Assembly: GCA_009929975.1 (NCBI GenBank)
Contig: RZZF01000125.1
Coordinates: 1 to 5,754, forward strand
Source of the DNA: Clostridia bacterium
GTDB taxonomy: Bacteria; Bacillota; Clostridia; Saccharofermentanales; UBA5734
Direction of reading: 5' to 3'
DNA: 5,754 nucleotides
The notes below the pieces were generated by a model. That model did not search any database. It saw nothing but the letters and a program-made list of their open reading frames with translations, and was not told the origin of the DNA. Below are positions 1-5,754 of this stretch, in pieces (positions within the stretch are counted from its first letter, which is position 1; each line of letters begins with the position of its first letter). The position numbers and the translations under genes are program-made.

Positions 1-1858
1 GCTCGCACTGTCAGTCGGCGAGACCGTGTACGGCCTGGGCGAGCGGTTCACACCTTTTGTCAAGAACGGACAGACAGTTGATATCTGGCAGGCCGATGGC
101 GGAACCGCCAGTGAGCAGGCCTACAAAAATATCCCCTTTTACCTGAGCAGCCGTGGATACGGGATTTTTATCGATGATCCCGGCGATGTCTCGCTGGAAA
201 TCGGCAGTGAGAAGGTTGAGCGGGTCCAGTTCAGTGTTCCCGGCCAGCGTCTGGCGTACTATGTCATTGCGGGACCACAGCCGCGCGACGTACTCACCCG
301 CTACACGGATCTGACCGGCAAGCCGGCTCTGCCGCCGGCCTGGTCATTTGGCCTGTGGCTGACGACATCGTTCACCACCAGCTATGACGAAGAAACGGTG
401 ACCCACTTCATCGAAGGAATGGCGGAAAGGGATATCCCGCTGCACGTCTTTCACTTCGACTGCTTCTGGATGAAGGGATTCCACTGGTGCGACATGACCT
501 GGGATAATGATGTCTTCCCTGATCCCGCCGCCTTGCTGCGCCGGCTCAAGGAGCGCGGCCTGAAGATCTGTGTCTGGATCAATCCCTATATCGCCCAGGC
601 ATCGGAAATGTTTGAAGAGGGCCGTGAGAAAGGCTACCTCGTTCGCCGGACCGATGGTTCGATCTGGCAGACCGATCTCTGGCAGGCTGGCATGGGGCTG
701 GTCGATTTCACGAATCCGGACGCCTGGCAGTGGTATCAGGATAAACTGTCAATCCTGCTTGATCAAGGTGTCGACTGTTTCAAAACAGATTTCGGCGAGC
801 GGATTCCGGTTCGCGATATTGTCTGGCATGACGGTTCTGATCCGGTACGGATGCATAATTACTACACCCAGCTGTATAATCAGGCGGTCTTCGAATTGCT
901 TGAACACAAACTGGGGCGCGGTGAAGCAGTCCTGTTTGCCCGTTCAGCGACGGCCGGCGGCCAGAAATATCCGGCCCACTGGGGTGGTGACTGTTCGGCA
1001 ACATATCCTTCGATGGCTGAAACTCTGCGTGGCGGTCTGTCACTGGCACTGAGCGGGTTCGCGCATTGGAGCCATGATATCAGTGGATTCGAGCAGACAG
1101 CTCCGGCTGATATCTATAAACGGTGGTGTGCGTTCGGGCTGCTCTCATCGCACAGCCGCCTGCATGGTTCATCGTCCTACCGGGTGCCGTGGTTATTTGA
1201 TGATGAAGCCTGTGACGTCCTGAACCAGTTTACCCGGTTGAAATGCCGCCTGATGCCGTACCTGTATCAGCTGGCCGCCGACGCGACCGTCAGCGGTCTG
1301 CCGCTGATGCGTCCAATGATGCTGGTCTTTCCGGAGGACCTGAACTGCCGCCCGCTTGATCAGCAGTATATGCTGGGTGATCAGATTCTGGTCGCACCGG
1401 TCTTTAATGAAGAGGGTATCGCCGACTACTACCTGCCGGAAGGCCGCTGGACCCATCTGCTGAGCGGTGAACAGCGTGAGGGCGGCCGCTGGTACCATGA
1501 GGCGTTTGGTTATGATTCACTGCCCCTGTTCGTCCGCGACGACAGTGTGATCCCGCTGGGTGCGGAGGATACGAAGCCGGAGTATGACTACGGGTTCGAT
1601 GTCACCCTGAATCTCTATGATCTGGCGGATGACAGCCGGCAGACAGTCGTGATCCCCGCTCTGGACGGCCAGCCGCTGAGGCAGTTTGAGATCAGCCGGT
1701 CCGGCCGGATTATCCGCGTCCGTGACCTGAGCCAGACAGGGCAACCTTGGCGGATCCGGCTGGTGGGTGATGGCGCACAGGCTCCGCAGGCCGCGACAGT
1801 GATGGAAGACGGCAGCTGGCAGATTTCGCGGGATGAACTTGAGATAGAACTTTCTTAA
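1..1858 (+). CDS. yicI: GH31 alpha-xylosidase, YicI type (5'-truncated by window edge)
   Basis: This is a glycoside hydrolase family 31 enzyme, expected to act in the cytoplasm and release alpha-linked xylose from the non-reducing end of isoprimeverose and xyloglucan-type oligosaccharides with retention of configuration. The reading frame is open from base 2 with no stop, and 618 residues are visible. E. coli YicI has 772 residues, so about 155-160 N-terminal residues lie outside the window; the GTG at 26 is internal, not the start. Counting from that codon, the catalytic nucleophile is Asp255 in KTDFGER (788-790; YicI Asp416) and the acid/base is Asp322 in HWGGD (989-991; YicI Asp482). The residues recalled as shaping xylose specificity in YicI are also in register: Asp24 (D185), Phe116 (F277), Cys146-Phe147 (C307-F308) and Lys253 (K414). 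After the barrel comes the usual C-terminal beta-domain region, ending in TAA at 1856-1858. The gene converges on the DUF4153 gene and ends 24 bp before a strong hairpin terminator. In enterobacteria yicI is paired with a sugar-transporter gene (yicJ); any such partner here would lie off the left edge. No frameshift is seen. The family call is near certain and the xylosidase specificity is well supported. Confidence 0.95.
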   Translation, partial: LALSVGETVYGLGERFTPFVKNGQTVDIWQADGGTASEQAYKNIPFYLSSRGYGIFIDDPGDVSLEIGSEKVERVQFSVPGQRLAYYVIAGPQPRDVLTRYTDLTGKPALPPAWSFGLWLTTSFTTSYDEETVTHFIEGMAERDIPLHVFHFDCFWMKGFHWCDMTWDNDVFPDPAALLRRLKERGLKICVWINPYIAQASEMFEEGREKGYLVRRTDGSIWQTDLWQAGMGLVDFTNPDAWQWYQDKLSILLDQGVDCFKTDFGERIPVRDIVWHDGSDPVRMHNYYTQLYNQAVFELLEHKLGRGEAVLFARSATAGGQKYPAHWGGDCSATYPSMAETLRGGLSLALSGFAHWSHDISGFEQTAPADIYKRWCAFGLLSSHSRLHGSSSYRVPWLFDDEACDVLNQFTRLKCRLMPYLYQLAADATVSGLPLMRPMMLVFPEDLNCRPLDQQYMLGDQILVAPVFNEEGIADYYLPEGRWTHLLSGEQREGGRWYHEAFGYDSLPLFVRDDSVIPLGAEDTKPEYDYGFDVTLNLYDLADDSRQTVVIPALDGQPLRQFEISRSGRIIRVRDLSQTGQPWRIRLVGDGAQAPQAATVMEDGSWQISRDELEIELS

Positions 1859-1882
1859 CCGCGGATTGTCAGATGTGAAGAG

Positions 1883-1913
1883 AAAAAAAGACCGGCCGGG
1901 CCGGTCTTTTTTT
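1883..1913. terminator. Bidirectional intrinsic terminator between convergent genes
   Basis: Seven A's (1883-1889) precede a GC-rich stem, GACCGGC (1890-1896), which pairs with GCCGGTC (1900-1906) around a 3-nt loop and is followed by seven T's (1907-1913). Read on either strand, the RNA gives a GC stem followed by a U-tract. It lies 24 bp after the alpha-xylosidase stop and 19 bp after the stop of the convergent membrane-protein gene, so it can serve both. Confidence 0.93.
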
Positions 1914-1943
1914 GTTCATGGCGCAGTTTTGTTCATGGCGCGG
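1910..1943. repeat. 17-bp imperfect tandem duplication over the stop of the DUF4153 gene
   Basis: The 15-mer TTTTGTTCATGGCGC occurs at 1910-1924 and again at 1927-1941, giving a period of 17 bp. The final two bases of the unit differ (AG at 1925-1926, GG at 1942-1943). On the minus strand the right-hand copy carries the last codons and the TGA stop (1933-1935), and the left-hand copy repeats the same bases downstream, running into the T-tract of the terminator. This looks like a small slippage-type duplication of the gene's 3' end. The second copy is outside the reading frame and adds no residues. Confidence 0.8.
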
Positions 1944-3762
1944 TCTGTGTGATGAACACGCTGTGCAGAACGTAATGATACTGGCGAACCTCATCGGATG
2001 TGATGATTTGAATTTCGCTGAACAGGACCATCAGGTTTATCGCTCCGATATCTGTGCGCATGATCATCTGACCGGCTGGCAGCGCCTGGTCCTGCCAGCC
2101 GCTGCCCACCGGCTGGGCGTCGGCCAGTTCACTGAAGAAAGGTGCCAGAGGGATATTTTGCTTCTGGCCGTCCGGCCGTTCAACGACCAGCTCAGGAGTC
2201 GGGATGGGACGATCATCACCCAGCCAGATCGTATAGTCGCCGCCTTCTGCGCTAAATGTCAATTGACGGTCATCGGGTGAACCAGATCCGTAAGGAAGGA
2301 CAGGAATGACCGTCTGGACATCCGGCAGGCTGATTGGTTCAGCGGACAATCTCAGCAGAAGATAGCGCTCCTTGTCCGGTGTCGCGGGCCCTGGCTGGCC
2401 GTCACCATAGACCGGATCAAACCCCATGACCTGGGTAAACTGTCCCTGATCGGTCAATGACCGGGTAAACCAGCGGGGCTTGCGGGATTCCTCTTCCTGT
2501 AGAAGAAAATGAGTGATGTCGGTGATTGATTCTCTGGTTTCCAGCGGTAATGTCTGATTCGCCGGTGTAATCTGATCATCGCGCAGCATCTCTTGGTCTG
2601 ACAGGATATTTTTCAGACGCGCGGCCTGCCAGGCGACCGGTAGATCAAGAAAACTGGTGAATGGCAGAATCATGACGGTCATCAGCAGCATGACAAAACC
2701 GATGATCAGGCGGTCTTTACGATGGCTGACACGCAGCAGCAAAACAGCGCTGACCATGGAAAAGATGATCATCAGCGCGACGAAATACTCGGCGGTTTTC
2801 ATTCCGTGGTCCTGCAGCTGCAGGATCAGAGCCCAGGTGACAAACGCGGGAAAAATCAGCGCGGCCGCCGGAAACAATTTCCGGTACAGGCGAACTGTCG
2901 CCGCGTTCAGACTGCGCACCATCAGACTGAGCCAGATCCCGGTCAACGTATAGATCGAGAGTATCGTGCTCAATCGTGTAAATGCCGGCCAGTCACGGGT
3001 CAGGATGATCTGGAGCACCCAGATCAGGAGGACAACGGTGATCAGGGCCATGAGAGGGATGAGCACATAGGCGAACAAAATTTCGATAAACCGTGGTATC
3101 GCTGAGACACGCCGTATCTCCCCGTCATCACGTCCAGGTCCGAAGACCGGCAGATAGCCGAGGAACAGTCCGAACCAGACCATCGCGCTCCATATCGCGA
3201 TATGCATGTAGATTTTTTCTGACAACGAAGGCAGCAGCAGGGTTTCCACCGCGAAAGCGACAAAAAACAAACCCAGCAGAATGGTGACCGCATACAAGGC
3301 CGCGACGGCAGCGGCTTTGATCAGAAGAAAGAAAGCCGAACTGCTGTTGAGCGGGACCGGCTGCCGGCCTGTCAAAAGGATGAAGGCGAAAAGAAAAATT
3401 CCGCTTGCGACAACCAGACGGGCAATCGTCATGTTCGGCAGCGGATCGGGTCCCAGCCAGACCAACAGAAACAAAGCCGTGGCTATGGGAATGAGCAGAC
3501 TGTTGGCCAGCCAGAACCGCAGGGTCTGGCCATGCTGCCAGATAACGAAAACGGCGACAGCCATGCCCAGGGCGGTGATCGGGAAAAGCGACAGCTGCAG
3601 GCTGCTGAAAAGGTGTTCTGCCTGTGCCGAAAGATCCTGATCGACACGGATGGAAGCCGTGATGGCCAGCAGAAGAGCACTGAGCATGGCCGCCGGATAC
3701 AGCGATACTGCGCGGACAGCACCTTGAAGGGGTCGGGTGACAGCTCTCAGGAATGGATGCAT
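1933..3762 (-). CDS. DUF4153-type polytopic membrane protein, function unknown
   Basis: This is a 609-residue protein with an N-terminal membrane half and a C-terminal largely hydrophilic half. Hydrophobic segments lie at about 20-37, 50-75, 82-103, 112-131, 143-173, 186-204, 223-254, 265-282, 295-315, 323-344 and 351-372, or roughly 11 spans. The segment around 219-260 (IPRFIEILFAYVLIPL, then WVLQIILTRDWP) matches the pattern I know from DUF4153 proteins of Bacillota: a basic/aromatic stretch, 'ViPL', a long span, then 'T-x-x-WP'. Residues about 378-420 (ARLKNIL, EMLRDDQITP, LETRESI, HFL) match the helical linker after the last span in that family. From about 430 to 609 the protein looks beta-rich, with no catalytic motif that I recognise. 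Its function and localisation beyond the membrane are unknown. The ATG at 3760-3762 is chosen because AAAGGGGG sits 8 bp upstream and the basic N-terminus leads straight into the first span. The gene is divergent from the MBL-fold gene and convergent with the alpha-xylosidase, so it is probably monocistronic. A generic transporter subunit is the alternative, but I see no transporter signature. Confidence 0.85.
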   Translation of the reverse strand: MHPFLRAVTRPLQGAVRAVSLYPAAMLSALLLAITASIRVDQDLSAQAEHLFSSLQLSLFPITALGMAVAVFVIWQHGQTLRFWLANSLLIPIATALFLLVWLGPDPLPNMTIARLVVASGIFLFAFILLTGRQPVPLNSSSAFFLLIKAAAVAALYAVTILLGLFFVAFAVETLLLPSLSEKIYMHIAIWSAMVWFGLFLGYLPVFGPGRDDGEIRRVSAIPRFIEILFAYVLIPLMALITVVLLIWVLQIILTRDWPAFTRLSTILSIYTLTGIWLSLMVRSLNAATVRLYRKLFPAAALIFPAFVTWALILQLQDHGMKTAEYFVALMIIFSMVSAVLLLRVSHRKDRLIIGFVMLLMTVMILPFTSFLDLPVAWQAARLKNILSDQEMLRDDQITPANQTLPLETRESITDITHFLLQEEESRKPRWFTRSLTDQGQFTQVMGFDPVYGDGQPGPATPDKERYLLLRLSAEPISLPDVQTVIPVLPYGSGSPDDRQLTFSAEGGDYTIWLGDDRPIPTPELVVERPDGQKQNIPLAPFFSELADAQPVGSGWQDQALPAGQMIMRTDIGAINLMVLFSEIQIITSDEVRQYHYVLHSVFITQTAP

Positions 3763-3770
3763 GTGGTAGC

Positions 3771-3778
3771 CCCCTTTA
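3771..3778 (-). promoter_or_regulatory. Ribosome binding site of the DUF4153 gene
   Basis: On the minus strand AAAGGGGG, one mismatch from AAAGGAGG, lies 8 bp before the ATG at 3762. It supports this start for the membrane protein. Confidence 0.75.
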
Positions 3779-3790
3779 CGTTTCAGGATG

Positions 3791-3820
3791 TTCAGTGGAA
3801 ACAGTATATCGTGCTATACT
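3791..3820 (+). promoter_or_regulatory. Candidate extended -10 promoter for the MBL-fold hydrolase gene
   Basis: TGCTATACT (3812-3820) is an extended -10 element (TGn plus a hexamer one base from TATAAT). Only a poor -35 match is present, TTCAGT at 3791-3796 with 18-bp spacing, as is common when a TG extension is present. Transcription would start near 3827, giving a leader of about 44 nt before the ATG at 3871. Confidence 0.6.
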
Positions 3821-3821
3821 G
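3802..3821. repeat. Inverted repeat formed by two face-to-face -10 elements
   Basis: CAGTATA (3802-3808) and TATACTG (3815-3821) are perfect reverse complements separated by 6 bp. Each arm contains the TATACT -10 hexamer of one of the two divergent promoters. The dyad could be a simple consequence of opposing promoters, or an operator that lets one dimeric regulator control both genes. Confidence 0.7.
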
Positions 3822-3831
3822 AAGTTGTCTG
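3803..3831 (-). promoter_or_regulatory. Candidate sigma-A promoter for the DUF4153 gene
   Basis: On the minus strand a -10 hexamer TATACT (3803-3808) stands 17 bp from CAGACA (3826-3831), which matches four of six bases of the -35 consensus TTGACA. Transcription would start near 3796, leaving a leader of about 35 nt before the ATG. The element overlaps the divergent promoter for the MBL-fold gene, so the two probably cannot be occupied at once. This rests on sequence match only. Confidence 0.55.
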
Positions 3832-3835
3832 TACC

Positions 3836-3846
3836 CTGTCTGACAG
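3836..3846. repeat. Short palindrome CTGTC-T-GACAG in the leader of the MBL-fold gene
   Basis: A perfect 5+5 bp inverted repeat with a single central base lies between the predicted start of transcription and the ribosome binding site. It is placed where a repressor could block transcription of the hydrolase gene, but an element this short can occur by chance. A 1-nt loop rules out a simple RNA hairpin using all five pairs. Confidence 0.35.
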
Positions 3847-3856
3847 TTTTTGTATC

Positions 3857-3862
3857 AGGAGG
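3857..3862 (+). promoter_or_regulatory. Ribosome binding site that fixes the start of the MBL-fold gene
   Basis: A perfect AGGAGG lies 8 bp before the ATG at 3871. An in-frame TTG at 3850 lies upstream of this site and would have no ribosome binding site of its own. The site therefore decides in favour of the ATG and removes seven residues from the longest possible reading frame. Confidence 0.9.
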
Positions 3863-3870
3863 TGTTCGTG

Positions 3871-4557
3871 ATGAACCGATTGACTGATGAACTTCACGTC
3901 CGCTGGCATGGACATGCCTGTTTCAGTCTGGACAATGGATATGCGGTGATTGTGATGGACCCCTATCGTCCTGACATGATCGGTTATCCTGAGTTCCATG
4001 TGCCGGCGCATGCCATGCTGGCCAGCCATCATCATGAGGATCATGATTATCCGCCCTCGGTCAGGTTTTTGCCGCCGCCGGCTGACGGCTGGCTGCAGGA
4101 GATAACCACCGGCCGGAACTGGCCGGCTGACCCCTCATGCTGGTCCTATCGGCGGGTGATGACGGCTCACGATGATCAGGGAGGGCAGAAACGCGGAAAA
4201 AATACGGTCCATATTCTGCATTCAGCCGGTCTGACCGTGGTTCATCTGGGTGATCTGGGCCATTTGCTGACCACCGAACAGGTTGAAGCAATCGGCTCAC
4301 CGGACCTGCTTCTGATTCCGGTCGGCGGTTTTTACACCCTCGACGCGGGACAGGCCATTGAGGTGATCAATCAGCTGAAACCCCGTAATATCGCGCCGAT
4401 GCATTATCAGATCGGTTACGGTAATATGCCGATCAGTTCCGTCGATTCATTTCTCAGGCTGGCCGCAGAGACCTGGCAGATCGAAGATCTGCGCGGCCCT
4501 CAGCTGAATCTGACCACCGAGGTGTCAGGACAGTGTTTTGTCTTCCAGTATGAGTGA
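3871..4557 (+). CDS. Metallo-beta-lactamase-fold metal-dependent hydrolase (UlaG-like / Lactamase_B_3 type)
   Basis: This is a 228-residue soluble protein with no signal peptide or membrane span, expected in the cytoplasm. It has the short MBL-fold layout: the N-terminal strand motif VRWHGHACF (10-18), then the metal-binding HxHxDH motif as HHHEDH (His53, His55, Asp57, His58). The conserved HDDQGGQKRGKNTV stretch (100-113) follows, then HLGDLGH (125-131) with the probable bridging Asp128, PVGGFYTLDA (150-159), and PMHY with the last ligand His178. These features fit the branch of the MBL superfamily that includes UlaG (ascorbate-6-phosphate lactonase) and the UPF0173-like proteins, in which most members have no assigned substrate. 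It is not a beta-lactamase, and the sequence does not reveal its real substrate. The ATG start is set by the AGGAGG site 8 bp upstream; GTG at 3868 is a weaker option. The gene is divergent from the DUF4153 gene and convergent with the catalase gene, so it is probably monocistronic. All expected metal ligands appear intact. Confidence 0.9.
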   Translation: MNRLTDELHVRWHGHACFSLDNGYAVIVMDPYRPDMIGYPEFHVPAHAMLASHHHEDHDYPPSVRFLPPPADGWLQEITTGRNWPADPSCWSYRRVMTAHDDQGGQKRGKNTVHILHSAGLTVVHLGDLGHLLTTEQVEAIGSPDLLLIPVGGFYTLDAGQAIEVINQLKPRNIAPMHYQIGYGNMPISSVDSFLRLAAETWQIEDLRGPQLNLTTEVSGQCFVFQYE

Positions 4558-4580
4558 ACGGCATTCTTCAGAACATGAAA

Positions 4581-4609
4581 CCACCCTGCCGCGGAAAGCG
4601 GCAGGGTGG
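4581..4609. terminator. Hairpin between the convergent MBL-fold and catalase genes (likely terminator)
   Basis: A perfect 12-bp GC-rich stem, CCACCCTGCCGC (4581-4592), pairs with GCGGCAGGGTGG (4598-4609) around the 5-nt loop GGAAA. It lies 23 bp after the hydrolase stop and 39 bp after the catalase stop. Neither side has a real T-tract: the plus strand continues CTGGATCATTC, and the minus strand continues TTTCATGTTCTG, which is slightly better. It is probably the shared end of both transcripts, with weaker release than the 1883-1913 terminator. Confidence 0.7.
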
Positions 4610-4648
4610 CTGGATCATTCGGGTTTGTCCTGACAGATTATCAGGTGA

Positions 4649-5754
4649 TTATCCCTGCAGTTCGGATTCGTCGAGGGACAGGCCACAGGCCGCGGCCACA
4701 CCCCGGCCATACGCCGGGTCCGCTTGATAGCAGTTGCGGATATGCCGCAGGCGTATCATGTCCGGCGCGTCACCCATGTTGCGGGCGGTGTTTTCAAACA
4801 GGACCTTCTTCTGCTCATCACTCATCATATTGAAGAGTTTTCCGGGCTGGATGAAATAATCGTCATCATCGTCCCGGAAATTCCAGTTGGTCGCCGCTCC
4901 GCTGATTTCCAGCGGTGGTTCACGGTGCTCTGGCTGCTCCTGCCATTCACCATAACTGTTCGGTTCATATCCGAGCGTTCCGCCGGCATTGCCGTCAACC
5001 CGCATCTGTCCGTCGCGGTGATAGCTGTTGACCTTGTTCTTCGGTGCGTTGACCGGGATTTGGTGATGGTTGACGCCCAGACGGTAACGCTGTGCGTCTC
5101 CGTAGGAGAACAGGCGGCCCTGCAGCATTTTGTCAGGTGAAAAGCCGATGCCGGGAACAATATTGGCCGGATTGAAGGCGGCCTGCTCGACCTCAGCGAA
5201 ATAGTTCTCCGGATTACGATTCAGCTCAAAATAGCCGACATCAATCAGGGGGAAGTCGCCTTTATACCAGACTTTTGTCAAATCAAACGGATTATACGGC
5301 ATCGCTTCGGCTTGTTCTTCCGTCATGATCTGGACCTGCATCTTCCAGCGGGGGAAATTTCCCTTCGCGATATTCTCGAACAGGTCACGCTGGTGGCTTT
5401 CCCGGTCTTTGCCGATGATCGCTTCCGCTTCGGCATCCGTCAGGTTCTCGATGCCCTGCTGCGTTTTCAGGTGGAATTTTACCCAGACACGCTGGTTCTC
5501 GGCGTTGATCAGGCTGTAGGTATGACTGCCATATCCGTTCATGTGGCGATAAGAGCGGGGAATGCCGCGGTCGCTCATCGTAATGGTCACCTGATGCAGT
5601 GCTTCCGGCAGGGAGGACCAGAAATCCCAGTTGTTGGCCGCGCTGTGCATATTGGTCCGCGGATCACGTTTGACAACATGATTCAGGTCGGGGAATTTCA
5701 ACGGATCGCGCAGGAAGAAGACCGGAGTGTTATTTCCGACCAGATCCCAGTTGC
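4649..5754 (-). CDS. katA: Monofunctional haem catalase, small-subunit clade-3 type (5'-truncated by window edge)
   Basis: This enzyme breaks hydrogen peroxide down to water and oxygen. The frame stays open to the right edge, so the start is off-window: 367 residues are visible and roughly 110-130 N-terminal residues, including the distal catalytic His, are missing. Visible hallmarks are the distal Asn in [13 protein letters not shown] (first Asn of the pair, 5732-5734), then [30 protein letters not shown] and [11 protein letters not shown]. The proximal haem-ligand motif is [14 protein letters not shown], with the ligand Tyr at 5102-5104 and its partner Arg at 5114-5116. The [16 protein letters not shown] and [11 protein letters not shown] blocks follow. 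The C-terminus ends soon after the short helical tail ([12 protein letters not shown] to [12 protein letters not shown]), with no flavodoxin-like extension, which indicates a small-subunit catalase of about 480-500 residues. A run of five Asp lies near 4859-4873 in the variable linker. The stop is TAA at 4649-4651. Its promoter and any PerR or OxyR site are outside the window. The function is secure; the katA symbol follows common usage, because bacterial catalase names vary. Confidence 0.96.
   Translation of the reverse strand, partial: NWDLVGNNTPVFFLRDPLKFPDLNHVVKRDPRTNMHSAANNWDFWSSLPEALHQVTITMSDRGIPRSYRHMNGYGSHTYSLINAENQRVWVKFHLKTQQGIENLTDAEAEAIIGKDRESHQRDLFENIAKGNFPRWKMQVQIMTEEQAEAMPYNPFDLTKVWYKGDFPLIDVGYFELNRNPENYFAEVEQAAFNPANIVPGIGFSPDKMLQGRLFSYGDAQRYRLGVNHHQIPVNAPKNKVNSYHRDGQMRVDGNAGGTLGYEPNSYGEWQEQPEHREPPLEISGAATNWNFRDDDDDYFIQPGKLFNMMSDEQKKVLFENTARNMGDAPDMIRLRHIRNCYQADPAYGRGVAAACGLSLDESELQG

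Noticed and set aside
26..28. GTG at 26 as the alpha-xylosidase start, or TTG at 5699-5701 as the catalase start
   Set aside because: In both genes the frame continues to the window edge with clear family homology ([13 protein letters not shown] for the xylosidase, [17 protein letters not shown] for catalase), so both are internal codons of genes cut by the window.
570..1052. 160-codon open frame on the + strand within the alpha-xylosidase gene
   Set aside because: It is out of frame with a region holding the GH31 catalytic residues, and its product is Arg/Ser/Pro-rich with no domain. It is a shadow frame.
1912..2280. 122-codon open frame on the + strand
   Set aside because: It lies antisense to the DUF4153 gene, begins inside the terminator T-tract, and encodes a low-complexity protein without recognisable domains. 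It is a shadow of the real gene.
2722..3640. Several + strand open frames of 64-127 codons (2722-3105, 3093-3287, 3281-3640)
   Set aside because: All are antisense to the membrane-spanning half of the DUF4153 gene. Their Arg/Gln/Asp-rich products are what is expected from reading hydrophobic codons backwards, and none has a good ribosome binding site that I can see.
3850..3870. Upstream TTG start for the MBL-fold gene, adding seven residues
   Set aside because: The AGGAGG site lies inside this stretch and is correctly spaced for the ATG at 3871. The TTG has no ribosome binding site.
4724..5140. 138-codon open frame on the + strand
   Set aside because: It is antisense to the conserved haem-binding part of catalase. 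Its valine-rich product is the mirror of Asp/Asn codons on the other strand.
1..5754. Mobile element, CRISPR array, toxin-antitoxin or defence system, tRNA or riboswitch
   Set aside because: I read both strands for terminal inverted repeats, regularly spaced repeats, tRNA-like cloverleafs and known defence motifs and found none. Every intergenic gap is 108 bp or shorter and is accounted for by terminators or promoters.

Overview
This window looks like an ordinary stretch of chromosome, probably from a member of the Bacillota (Firmicutes) with a moderately high GC content, which I judge by eye to be a little over 50%. The taxonomic clues are a DUF4153 membrane protein of the type common in that phylum, strong purine-rich ribosome binding sites (AGGAGG and AAAGGGGG) and a small-subunit clade-3-like catalase. 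I cannot place it at genus level. I see no mobile element, tRNA, rRNA, CRISPR array, phage gene or recognisable defence gene.

Layout. Four protein genes alternate in strand (+, -, +, -). (1) Positions 1-1858, +: the C-terminal four-fifths of a GH31 alpha-xylosidase (YicI type), whose start lies before the window. (2) Positions 1933-3762, -: a complete 609-residue polytopic membrane protein with DUF4153 features and unknown function. (3) Positions 3871-4557, +: a complete 228-residue metallo-beta-lactamase-fold hydrolase (UlaG-like/Lactamase_B_3 type) with unknown substrate. (4) Positions 4649-5754, -: the C-terminal three-quarters of a monofunctional haem catalase, whose start lies beyond the window.

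Control regions. Genes 1 and 2 converge on a compact A7-GC-stem-T7 hairpin (1883-1913) that can terminate transcription in both directions. Genes 3 and 4 converge on a perfect 12-bp stem (4581-4609) without a real T-tract. Genes 2 and 3 diverge from a 108-bp spacer. There, two candidate sigma-A-type promoters have identical TATACT -10 hexamers facing each other across 6 bp, forming a 7+7 bp inverted repeat. Each of the two central genes therefore appears to be its own transcription unit.

How the genes work together. No shared pathway is evident: one gene serves xyloglucan-type oligosaccharide breakdown, one serves peroxide detoxification and two are uncharacterised. The only likely functional link is co-regulation, or competition, of genes 2 and 3 through their overlapping divergent promoters. 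I found no convincing undescribed system. The points most worth a second look are the face-to-face promoter dyad, the uncharacterised DUF4153 protein and a 17-bp tandem duplication over that gene's stop codon.
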